A DNA stretch of 55,739 nucleotides from positions 1-55,739 of the forward strand of contig JBHJGU010000058.1 of NCBI GenBank assembly GCA_050331475.1. Direction: 5' to 3'. The notes under the pieces are model-generated. The model was not told where the DNA came from, made no database searches, and worked only from the letters and a program-made list of their open reading frames with translations. The translations under genes were made by a program, and so were the position numbers. Each line of letters starts with the position of its first letter. Positions within the stretch are counted from its first letter, which is position 1. Origin of the DNA: JBHJGU01 sp050331475 (GTDB lineage: Bacteria > Pseudomonadota > Alphaproteobacteria > Caulobacterales > Maricaulaceae). Shown piece after piece: positions 15,629 to 22,985 of this stretch.

Positions 15629-16570
15629 TTAAGATGATTTATCGGCGGTGGAGGGGTTGGCGCGTAGGCGCCGAATAGCGGCGATTATCCCTTGATTATG
15701 CGGCGGTGCGAGCAGGCTCACATGATCGGCGCCCGGCGCAATGGCGAAATCGCTTTGAGGGCGGCCCTCCGCGAGGGCGCGGTAATACCCTCCGCCTCCG
15801 CCGGCGACGACGGCGTGAAACGCGATCCGGTCGGCCCAGGCGGTGTCGCGCAATGTTGGATCATCGAATTCCACCGCCTTCAGCTCGCGCAAAGCGGTTT
15901 TGTGATGGCCCACCCGGCCCAGCGCGCGCAGCTTAGCCGCGCGGTGAACGCCTTGCAGTCCTAACGGATCCGGCAAGACCGGGGCTGCCAGGCGCAGCGC
16001 GCCGATCCGGGCGAGCAATCCGCCAAACTGTGTGGCCGAGCGGAACACCCGCAACAGCCGACGGCCGCGTTCGGTGTCTGCAAAAGCCGCGCTGGCCGCG
16101 TCGAGAAACACCAATCCGGCGAGGCGTTCGCCCCGCGTCGCGGCGAAGGCGTGGAGCCGCAGCCCCGCCATAGAATGACCGACCAAGACGATTGGACCGC
16201 TTGCGCCCAATCGGTCGAGCAGCCGCTCCATGTCCGCCGCGTGAAAGGTTGGGCTCGGCGCGGCGTCGACCGGATCAGAGAATCCCAAGCCCGCCCGGTC
16301 GTAGGCGCAGATATGGGCGAATTCGCCCACCGCCTCCATGATCCGCCACGCGTCCGCGTAAATCCCGAACGCGCCGGCGTCGTAAAGCACGCTGGGCGCG
16401 GTTTCGATCGCCGTCCCGCGGCACACCACATGGAGCCGCCGGCCCGGTTCGACCTCAATCATTTCGCCCGGTGGGGTTAAGCGCGCATCCATACGCAGCC
16501 AAATAAGCGCAAGTAGGCCGGAACCCAGAACCAGAACGAGCAGTCCGCGCCGAATCCAGACGCCGATCAT
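15629..16570 (-). CDS. Membrane-anchored alpha/beta hydrolase
   Basis: This 313-aa protein has an N-terminal signal anchor (LLVLVLGSGLLALIWLRM), so the catalytic domain probably faces the periplasm. The nucleophile elbow is GHSMAG (Ser133). The candidate oxyanion region is YDAGAFGIYADAW, with AYDRAGLGFSD near 90, and the candidate catalytic His is in PGADHVSLL near the C-terminus. The substrate is unknown. Its ATG overlaps the stop of the threonine-synthase-like gene (ATGA), so the two are translationally coupled. No metabolic link between them is evident. Confidence 0.85.
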   Translation of the reverse strand: MIGVWIRRGLLVLVLGSGLLALIWLRMDARLTPPGEMIEVEPGRRLHVVCRGTAIETAPSVLYDAGAFGIYADAWRIMEAVGEFAHICAYDRAGLGFSDPVDAAPSPTFHAADMERLLDRLGASGPIVLVGHSMAGLRLHAFAATRGERLAGLVFLDAASAAFADTERGRRLLRVFRSATQFGGLLARIGALRLAAPVLPDPLGLQGVHRAAKLRALGRVGHHKTALRELKAVEFDDPTLRDTAWADRIAFHAVVAGGGGGYYRALAEGRPQSDFAIAPGADHVSLLAPPHNQGIIAAIRRLRANPSTADKSS

Positions 16571-17751
16571 GCGCTCGGTTTAGAAACCGGCGCGCCCGGC
16601 GGGCTCGGCATCGGGTATTTGAGCCCGGTGGCGCAATTGAACAACACCGCCGGGGCGTCGGCCGCCAAACGTCCCTCTTCGACCGCCTGGCGCCAGGCCG
16701 CAAAGGTGGCGGCGCCTTCTGGGCATAATAACAGGCCCTCTTCGCGCGCAACCGTGTCGCGCGCCTCAAAAATTGTGGCTTCGGGAATGGCGACCGCCCA
16801 GCCCTCGCTCTCCCGCACCGCATCAAGGATCAAGAAATCCCCGACGGCCGCGGGCACGCGGATGCCGGCGGCCAGGGTGTGCGCGTCCGCCCACGGCTCG
16901 GCGAACCGTTCGCGTTGGTCAAACGCGCGCACAATCGGCGCGCAGCCTTCGGCTTGGACCGCAATCATTTTTGGCAGGACGTCGGCCTCCAGCCAGCCCA
17001 AAGCTTTGAGTTCTGCGAAGGCCTTCCACATGCCGATCAGACCCGTGCCGCCGCCCGTGGGGTAGAAGATCGCGTCAGGCAATCGCCAGCCGAATTGGGC
17101 GGCAAGCTCCAACCCCATGGTTTTCTTGCCTTCGATCCGATAGGGCTCCTTCAGGGTGGAGACGTCGAACGCGCCAGTCTCAGCCGCATACGCCTTTGAG
17201 AGCTTGCCGCAATCGGTGATCAATCCGTCGACCCGGATCACTTCGCCGCCTTGCAGCGCAATTTCGGCGAGGTTGATCTCAGGGGTGTCCGCGGGCGCGT
17301 AGCACCGAGCGCGCAACCCAACACGGGCGGCGTAAGCGGAGAGCGCGGCGCCCGCATTGCCATTGGTCGGCATGGTGAAGGCGTCAACGCCGAGCTCCTT
17401 GCCCATGGAGACCGCGAGCGCGAGCCCCCGCGCCTTAAACGACCCCGTCGGCAGCCGCCCCTCGTCCTTGACGACGACATTGGACCCGGCCAGCCGGGGC
17501 AAAGGCAAGAGCGGGGTGTCGACCTCTCCAAGCGCGGAGATGTTGGTGGTGTGCTCGACCGGCAGCAATTCGCGCCATTTCCAGAAGCCGCCGTCCCGCG
17601 CCCAAACGTCATCCCGATCGACGTCGGACTGAATCGCGGCGAGATCATAGCGGACGAGCAGCGGCCGTCCGGCCCGCGACAGGCCCTGAAGGGTGCGGGC
17701 CTCATGGCGTTCGCCGGTCAAGCCGCATTCGAGATGGGTCACGTAGTTCAT
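16567..17751 (-). CDS. Threonine synthase family PLP enzyme
   Basis: This 394-aa fold-type II PLP enzyme has the lysine Schiff-base motif PTGSFKARG (Lys107), a PLP-phosphate loop NGNAGAALSAY near 143 and PTGGGTGLIG near 228. The N-terminus HLECGLTGERHEA resembles plant-type/archaeal threonine synthases, which convert O-phosphohomoserine to threonine. Related PLP lyases cannot be excluded. MNYVTH is chosen for homology, but no Shine-Dalgarno precedes it closely. A GGAGG lies about 21 nt upstream, better spaced for an overlapping short frame (see findings). Confidence 0.85.
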   Translation of the reverse strand: MNYVTHLECGLTGERHEARTLQGLSRAGRPLLVRYDLAAIQSDVDRDDVWARDGGFWKWRELLPVEHTTNISALGEVDTPLLPLPRLAGSNVVVKDEGRLPTGSFKARGLALAVSMGKELGVDAFTMPTNGNAGAALSAYAARVGLRARCYAPADTPEINLAEIALQGGEVIRVDGLITDCGKLSKAYAAETGAFDVSTLKEPYRIEGKKTMGLELAAQFGWRLPDAIFYPTGGGTGLIGMWKAFAELKALGWLEADVLPKMIAVQAEGCAPIVRAFDQRERFAEPWADAHTLAAGIRVPAAVGDFLILDAVRESEGWAVAIPEATIFEARDTVAREEGLLLCPEGAATFAAWRQAVEEGRLAADAPAVLFNCATGLKYPMPSPPGAPVSKPSA

Positions 17752-17989
17752 TACTGCGGTATACCATTGCAAACCTCCACTCGCGACACTTCAAATGCGT
17801 TTTGCGAAGTTTGATACAGTAGACGTTGGCGGCGTCGTGCTTCTTTGCGTTGAGATTGGTTTATATACAACAATTCCCCCATGGTCTGCATCTTAGACTT
17901 GCTCCAAGCTTGAGTTTGCCTTCTGGTGTGGAGGGACAGCGCGGGCGCCCTGCCAAAACGCGCCGTCTCGATCCACGAAAGGTTTGGTC

Positions 17990-18616
17990 ATGAAACGCGC
18001 CCTCTTAGCGCTGGCTTGGTGCGGCTTGACGGCCGCGACGGCGTCCGCGCAAGCGCTGCGAAGCTTCGTTCTAGATCCCGACCACACCCAGGTTTTGTTC
18101 GCCGCGGACCGGTTCGGCTTCACCCCGGTGGAGGGCCGGTTCGAGCGCGTCCAAGGCGTCTTGCGGCTCGACCCGCAGACGCCGGAAACGGCCACATTGG
18201 AGGCGGTCATTGACGCGGGCTCGTTCTCCACCGGCCATGAGGGGCGCGACCGCGAAATGACCGGGCCGAATTGGCTCGACGTCGCCGCCTTCCCGACCAT
18301 CCGCTTCGATGCTGCGGGTGCGCAGCTGGATGGGGAGGATGCGGCCATCGTGCCCGGCGAATTGACCCTGCGCGGCTTGACCCGCCCGGTGAGCCTGAGT
18401 GTGCGCTTGAACGGCCGAGGCGCGGAGCCGGGTTCGGGGCAGCCGAGCCTTGGCTTCACTGCGGAGGCGACCCTGGACCGGCGGGATTTTGGCATGACCG
18501 GCGCCTCGGGTCTGATCGGCGACGAGATCACCGTCCGGATCCACGCCTTGGCCCAGCTTGGCCGCCCGCCGCCGAACCTGACCGGGGTTGAGCAATTGCC
18601 GCCGCCGCGCCGTTAA
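17990..18616 (+). CDS. YceI family periplasmic protein (copy 1)
   Basis: This 208-aa exported protein has a signal peptide ending ASAQA (residues 1-20) and the YceI lipocalin-like beta-barrel: FVLDPDHTQVLFAADRFGFTPVEGRF, then AVIDAGSFSTGHEGRDREM, WLDVAAFPTIRFD, GELTLRGLTRPVSL and DRRDFGM. YceI proteins bind long isoprenoids such as octaprenyl compounds in the periplasm. It starts at ATG 17990 and is divergent from the threonine-synthase-like gene. The 3' end overlaps the convergent hydrolase gene by 4 nt. Confidence 0.93.
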   Translation: MKRALLALAWCGLTAATASAQALRSFVLDPDHTQVLFAADRFGFTPVEGRFERVQGVLRLDPQTPETATLEAVIDAGSFSTGHEGRDREMTGPNWLDVAAFPTIRFDAAGAQLDGEDAAIVPGELTLRGLTRPVSLSVRLNGRGAEPGSGQPSLGFTAEATLDRRDFGMTGASGLIGDEITVRIHALAQLGRPPPNLTGVEQLPPPRR

Positions 18617-20565
18617 AACGCTTTGCTGGCGTAGGGATCATCGGAAAGACGCACCGCGGCGCGCAGGGCGTGAAGGTGTGGCGGCAGTTTGGCGGACGTG
18701 CGCAAATCGGCGTCGGACAAGCCGGGCGCGATCCAATAATCATTGTGCAAGAACGCCCGGTCCTTGGCGTCGGCCCGGGTGTAATCGGGCTGCTGGGGCC
18801 GGGCGCCCCGGGCGACGCCAGGTTCGCGAACGAGGCGATCATAGGCGTCTAAGTTCAGATCGAGCACGCCAGGGCCGAAATGCGACGCCAGCGGACCGCC
18901 CACCACGTCGCCCCGGGCCGGGAGGCGAAGCAGGGGGCCTAGAATTGACGTGCGGGCCAAGCCGGTGACGACGAGGCGGCCCCAACGCGTCGGCCGGACC
19001 CAGTCGCCCCACTTAAGGCCTTTGTCGAAGAGCCAGGCCCCGGCGACCGGTCGCGCAGGGAAAAACATATTCGTCCACCGGATCGCCGCGAAGAGGGAAG
19101 CGTGGTTGGGTTGAAGGACGGGCTCACCGTCGCGGTTCCGCATATAGTGGAAGCAGGGATTGTTCTGGTGGGTTTCCGACTGCAAGACCGGTGGGGATTG
19201 TGGCAATTCGCGATCCGCAACCATCTCTTCGAACCGGGCGTTTGATGGCGCCAGCAGCAATGGCCCATAGGTCAAAGGCGAGCCAAGCGTGATGAAGTCG
19301 GTAATGCGCCACCCCTTCGCCGCCAGCGCTCGGCGAAAATCCGCTTGCGCTGTGAGGAACCCCTCTAGGGCTTCAAACGCCTCGTTTTGAACGGGTTGGG
19401 CGCGCTTGATCTCAGGCGTCTCCGCGCCGGCGAGCTTGCGCAAAATCGTCGCTTGGCCCTGTTCATCAAGGCGACACTGCGGGTCGTGGAGCCGTTGCGC
19501 GGCGGCTTCACAGGCCTGCACCGCTTGGCGGATCGGGTGTTCAGCGTCGCCGGGCGCGTCGGTCAAGTCATCAACTGTTTCCGCCCAGAGCGCCTTGAGC
19601 ACGTCATAACCCACGACCGTTCCCAGCGAGTGAGCGATGATGACGATGCGGTCGTATTTCGGCGCGTCCGAGGAGGGTCCAGCTTTTAAGCCGTGCAGCG
19701 CTTTCAGTAGACCCACGCCGGCCGCGCGAATGTCCTGCCGGCGCGCAATATTGGAGGGCGCAGGCGTCAAATATCGCGCCGAATCCCCCATGACCTGCGC
19801 TATGGGATTTGAGAGTGTCCGGATCAGCCAATTAACGCCGAGACCATAAATCAGAAAAAAAACGTAAAAACTTATAACCCATGCGCGGTTGGGGTCTGTC
19901 AGTGGTGTTCTTGCAGGTTGAAAATCTCCTTGGCCTAAATAAAAAAGCCCTAGAAAAACCGGCAAAGCAAAAAATAAAAACTGTATCGCTTTAAGGGGCT
20001 TGCCAGTAAGAATTATTAGTCCTGATAGAGACAGCGCAATGGCTATAAATATATTTATATATAACCAGGACTCAAAACCGATGAATTGTCCAAAAACTAA
20101 ACCGGCCGCTAAAATTACGAAGAATAATTGCGCGCAGAACCAAACGATAAACCGGCGCGCGGGCTTCAGTTCCTGAGGAACTTCGGCTGTGTCGCGCCCC
20201 ATTAAGCCGTCCAACCATCGCCAGACATGGCCAAACCGGCTGCCGTGCATGAGGTGCGCCCAATAGAATTCGTAAAAGTCGAACCGGCGGCCATCCGCAG
20301 AGGCTGACGTCGCGAGGCGCACGGTTTCATAGGTGCCGCCGACTTCGTCCGGTGTGCTCCAAACCCGCGCTGCGCCCGTGTTGACGTCCGGGTCTCCGGC
20401 GACGCTGACATCGGTCTGCCAGACGGTGCGGACTAACTCTCGCAACGCCTCGCCGGGGCGCTGTTCGCCTTGGCCGTGAATGAACACCACGGCCGTCCGG
20501 GCAGCGGCCGCCTCAAGCGAACTCGCTGATTTTTGACGCGCCGGGGCGTCGTCTCCCGCGGTCAT
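18613..20565 (-). CDS. Large alpha/beta hydrolase with inserted transmembrane domain
   Basis: This 650-aa protein begins as a hydrolase (VVFIHGQGEQRPGEALRELV, about 26-45). About four transmembrane helices follow (roughly 138-155, 163-185, 192-212, 228-248), and then the fold resumes with a nucleophile elbow IIAHSLGTVVGYD (Ser near 319) and a second conserved block TDFITLGSPLTYGPLLLAP. The membrane helices thus interrupt the hydrolase fold, placing the active site on the cytoplasmic side. No exact family recognised; a lipase/thioesterase-like role on membrane lipids is a guess. The DNA for the helices (about 19850-20140) is unusually AT-rich. It lies between two YceI genes and could process the isoprenoid or lipid ligands they carry (inference). 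Confidence 0.7.
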   Translation of the reverse strand: MTAGDDAPARQKSASSLEAAAARTAVVFIHGQGEQRPGEALRELVRTVWQTDVSVAGDPDVNTGAARVWSTPDEVGGTYETVRLATSASADGRRFDFYEFYWAHLMHGSRFGHVWRWLDGLMGRDTAEVPQELKPARRFIVWFCAQLFFVILAAGLVFGQFIGFESWLYINIFIAIALSLSGLIILTGKPLKAIQFLFFALPVFLGLFYLGQGDFQPARTPLTDPNRAWVISFYVFFLIYGLGVNWLIRTLSNPIAQVMGDSARYLTPAPSNIARRQDIRAAGVGLLKALHGLKAGPSSDAPKYDRIVIIAHSLGTVVGYDVLKALWAETVDDLTDAPGDAEHPIRQAVQACEAAAQRLHDPQCRLDEQGQATILRKLAGAETPEIKRAQPVQNEAFEALEGFLTAQADFRRALAAKGWRITDFITLGSPLTYGPLLLAPSNARFEEMVADRELPQSPPVLQSETHQNNPCFHYMRNRDGEPVLQPNHASLFAAIRWTNMFFPARPVAGAWLFDKGLKWGDWVRPTRWGRLVVTGLARTSILGPLLRLPARGDVVGGPLASHFGPGVLDLNLDAYDRLVREPGVARGARPQQPDYTRADAKDRAFLHNDYWIAPGLSDADLRTSAKLPPHLHALRAAVRLSDDPYASKAF

Positions 20566-20606
20566 GGCTTTACCTTTTCATTGCGGTCCAACATTCGAGC
20601 GAGACT

Positions 20607-21242
20607 ATGACGCGGAAAACTTCAGCCTACGCTTCTCCTTGGCGATCGTTAACGCAAGCCATGGCTGCCGTCGGCGTCTTCACCGTGGTCGCAGGGACGG
20701 GCCTCGCCGCGGACCGGTACGAAATCGAACCTGGAAGCGCGCGCGCCTCGATTTTCGTCAAATGGCTGGGTGTTTGGTTTCGCCTTGCGGAATTTACCGG
20801 CGTTCAGGGCGAATTGGTCCTCGACCCTGAGGATCCTGAGGCCAGCGCCATTGCGGCGCGGGTGGCGGTCGCCTCCATCGACACCGGCCAAAGCTGGCGC
20901 GATCGCCTGATCACCGGGCCAAAATGGCTCGACGCGGCGACCTATCCGGACATTGTTTTTCACTCCTCCGCTGTGGACGCTTTGAACGCGGCGGTCGCTG
21001 AGGTGTCCGGTGAGATTCAGCTCAAAGGCGTCTCCGGGCCGGTGACGTTGACCTCTGAGCTGTTGGACGCCGATCCCGACGCCGGCCGGGCCGCATTCAC
21101 CGCGTCCGGGGAGATGCGCCGCTCGGTGTTCGGCTTAAACGGGTGGCGGCCCATGGTGGCGGACCGGGTGCGCTTTGAGATCGAGGCCCGCGCCGTGCGC
21201 GCCGAGCCCGCGCGTGCGGACGCGACGCTGAGCGCGGACTAA
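20607..21242 (+). CDS. YceI family periplasmic protein (copy 2)
   Basis: This 211-aa protein has a long signal peptide ending in GTGLAADRYE. YceI barrel features are IEPGSARASIFVKWLGVWFRLAEF, VAVASIDTGQSWRDRLITGPKWLDAATYPDIVF, GEIQLKGVSGPVTL and MRRSVFGLNGW. It is only distantly similar to the copy at 17990. It probably binds a lipid or isoprenoid in the periplasm. It is divergent from the membrane hydrolase (41-nt gap) and overlaps the convergent DUF6768 gene at the stop codons. Confidence 0.9.
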   Translation: MTRKTSAYASPWRSLTQAMAAVGVFTVVAGTGLAADRYEIEPGSARASIFVKWLGVWFRLAEFTGVQGELVLDPEDPEASAIAARVAVASIDTGQSWRDRLITGPKWLDAATYPDIVFHSSAVDALNAAVAEVSGEIQLKGVSGPVTLTSELLDADPDAGRAAFTASGEMRRSVFGLNGWRPMVADRVRFEIEARAVRAEPARADATLSAD

Positions 21243-21616
21243 GCGGTCTCGCCCTCGCCAAGCTTGATCACCCGCAGTTCGAGCCGTTTAATTTCGCGCA
21301 TCAGAGCCAAATGGTTCATCCGCTGAAACAGCCACATTTTCAGCGTGGTGACCGCGGATAGCGCCACCCAAAGGCCGATTGCGGACCACGCGACCCCAAC
21401 CATGGTTTCCGCCGCGGATAGTTGAAACGCGCACCAAATAGCAAGCGCGACAAACGCCGCGATGTTGATGAACACGTAGTAGGTCCAAAATTTCAACGGG
21501 CCCTGGAAGGTCGCGCCCAGTTGGGTGAACAACCCCCGCCCACTATCGAGGTCCTTCAAAAACGCCGCCTCGTCGGAGGAAAGCGCTTCGCCTAACCGTA
21601 CGTCCAATTCCGCCAT
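21239..21616 (-). CDS. DUF6768-type two-helix membrane protein (possible anti-sigma)
   Basis: This 125-aa protein opens MAELDVRLGEALSSDEAAFLKDL, has two transmembrane helices (about 45-66 and 73-95), and ends in a basic amphipathic stretch MNHLALMREIKRLELRVIKL. This matches the DUF6768 family, which typically follows ECF sigma genes. The ATG lies 3 nt after the sigma stop codon with GGAG upstream, so the two are one operon. By position it may be the membrane-bound regulator of the sigma factor, but no zinc anti-sigma motif is present. Confidence 0.78.
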   Translation of the reverse strand: MAELDVRLGEALSSDEAAFLKDLDSGRGLFTQLGATFQGPLKFWTYYVFINIAAFVALAIWCAFQLSAAETMVGVAWSAIGLWVALSAVTTLKMWLFQRMNHLALMREIKRLELRVIKLGEGETA

Positions 21617-21619
21617 GGT

Positions 21620-22156
21620 TTAATCTCCTGAAAGCGCCGTCTGAAGCTGACGGCGGGCGTGGAACAAACGCGATTTCACCGTTCCTTCGGGACAGCCAAT
21701 CGCGCGGGCGATTTCGGCGAGCGTGAGGCCCTCACCGAAAAACAGAATAACCACAAGGCGATGATCAGGGTTCAGTCCGCCCAGCGCTTGCTGGAGCGCG
21801 ACCCGGTCTTCGCTCTGTGCGTCGATTGCGGGTTCAGGCGCTGTGTTAAGCGCCTGATGTCGGCGTCGGCGGAGTTGATCGACGCACTTGCGACGCAGGA
21901 CGCCAAACGCCCAAGCGGGGAAACGCTCGGGATCGATCAAGCCGAGCCAACCGCGACAAATCCCGGCCCAGGCCTCTTGCACCGCGTCTTCGGCTGCGTC
22001 CGCGTTGCGCAGCATCGCCCGAGCGGTGCGCATCAAACGCGGTCGCCAGCGCCGCGCCAGCGTCTCCGCTGCTCGTGCGTCACCGCTGCGCGCCAAAGTC
22101 AGAAGCAGCGCATCGAACACCCGATCGGATTCTGAGTAAGCCGCGCTTGGGGGCAC
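21620..22156 (-). CDS. ECF-type RNA polymerase sigma factor
   Basis: This 178-aa sigma-70 family group 4 protein has region 2 at about 37-95 (RTARAMLRNADAAEDAVQEAWAGICRGW, then FPAWAFGVLRRKCVDQLRRRR) and region 4 at about 115-172 (LNPDHRLVVILFFGEGLTLAEIARAIGCPEGTVKSRLFHARRQL). It redirects RNA polymerase to a small stress regulon. The start is GTG at 22156, with AGGAG 7-8 nt upstream. It is the first gene of an operon with the DUF6768 membrane protein. The signal and regulon are unknown. Confidence 0.94.
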   Translation of the reverse strand: MPPSAAYSESDRVFDALLLTLARSGDARAAETLARRWRPRLMRTARAMLRNADAAEDAVQEAWAGICRGWLGLIDPERFPAWAFGVLRRKCVDQLRRRRHQALNTAPEPAIDAQSEDRVALQQALGGLNPDHRLVVILFFGEGLTLAEIARAIGCPEGTVKSRLFHARRQLQTALSGD

Positions 22157-22188
22157 CCGCCGCTCCTAGACCGTTTGCGTTGCAAGCT

Positions 22189-22216
22189 TAGTCGGCGGCG
22201 GGGCGAAAAAGGTTCA
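22189..22216 (-). promoter_or_regulatory. Candidate ECF-type autoregulated promoter
   Basis: Read on the minus strand, TGAACC (22216-22211), a 16-nt spacer and CGACTA (22194-22189) resemble ECF promoters of the AAC / CG(T/A)CTA type. It sits 32 nt upstream of the GTG start of the sigma gene, as expected for autoregulation. Confidence 0.35.
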
Positions 22217-22263
22217 ATCCGGAGTTTGGCGGGCCAGGTTCGACGGACCCGGATCGGCGGGCG

Positions 22264-22866
22264 TTAGGCCGGCGGCGGTCGGGTTGCAGCGAAAGCCGGC
22301 TCGCCGTGGATGGTCGCCGCCCAGGCGGTTAGCGCCGGACGCCCGCCGCGCCAGTCCAGGTCTGGATGCCGGAAATCGAGATAGCCCAAGCTCACGCCCG
22401 CCGCGATATGGGCCAGGGTCATCGCTTCACCCCATGCCGCGATTTCGCGCTCTAAGACGTCCGCTCCCGCTAGGATGGCCGCACGCCACCGGTCGATCCA
22501 AAGCTCCGAGCGCTGGGCTTCGGGCCGGCGGGTCTCCATAACCCACGCCACGGCGGCGTCGGTCATCCCGTCCGCCAACGCTTCCCGCCGGAGGACGTCG
22601 ATGCGCGCCGCACCCGAAGGAAGCAGCGCCGAGGCCTCCGCAAGGCTGAGCAGGTACTGGACAATCACCCGGCTGTCGTAAACCAACCCGCCTTCAGGCC
22701 GCTCCAGCGCGGGAATTTTGCCCAGCGGGTTTTTCGCGCGCAGGGCGTCGGTCTGTTCGTAGGGATTAATCGTGACGTCTTCAATGTGTTCAGCGAGCCC
22801 GCTCGCTAAAGCGACGATGCGGACTTTGCGGACAAACGGGCTGGTGTCAGAGCCGTAAAGCTTCAT
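22264..22866 (-). CDS. Glutathione S-transferase family protein
   Basis: This 200-aa protein has an N-terminal thioredoxin-like domain starting MKLYGSDTSPFVRKVRI (the SPFVRK motif with the presumptive catalytic Ser), then NPLGKIPALE with the cis-Pro and DSRVIVQYL (the glutathione gamma-Glu site), and an all-helical C-terminal domain ending at SLGYLDFRHPDLDW. It probably conjugates or reduces with glutathione. The substrate is unknown. ATG 22866 is chosen for homology. It is divergent from xseA. Confidence 0.93.
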   Translation of the reverse strand: MKLYGSDTSPFVRKVRIVALASGLAEHIEDVTINPYEQTDALRAKNPLGKIPALERPEGGLVYDSRVIVQYLLSLAEASALLPSGAARIDVLRREALADGMTDAAVAWVMETRRPEAQRSELWIDRWRAAILAGADVLEREIAAWGEAMTLAHIAAGVSLGYLDFRHPDLDWRGGRPALTAWAATIHGEPAFAATRPPPA

Positions 22867-22985
22867 GGTCGCGCGCCTGGTTGCGATGGATGGGGCCCCC
22901 GGTCCAGCGAGAGCCAGAAAGGACCCTGCCAGCCCGCCGCGCGCTTGTCGACGCCCGCCCATCGACGCAGAGCGCGGCGCAGCTT

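Noticed and set aside
15601..15645. Possible terminator after the alpha/beta hydrolase gene
   Set aside because: AAATCATC and GATGATTT can pair, but the loop of about 26 nt is too long for a convincing terminator.
22211..22256. GGTTC stretch resembling a tRNA T-loop
   Set aside because: No acceptor or anticodon stem can be folded around it; the flanking sequence fits a promoter region.
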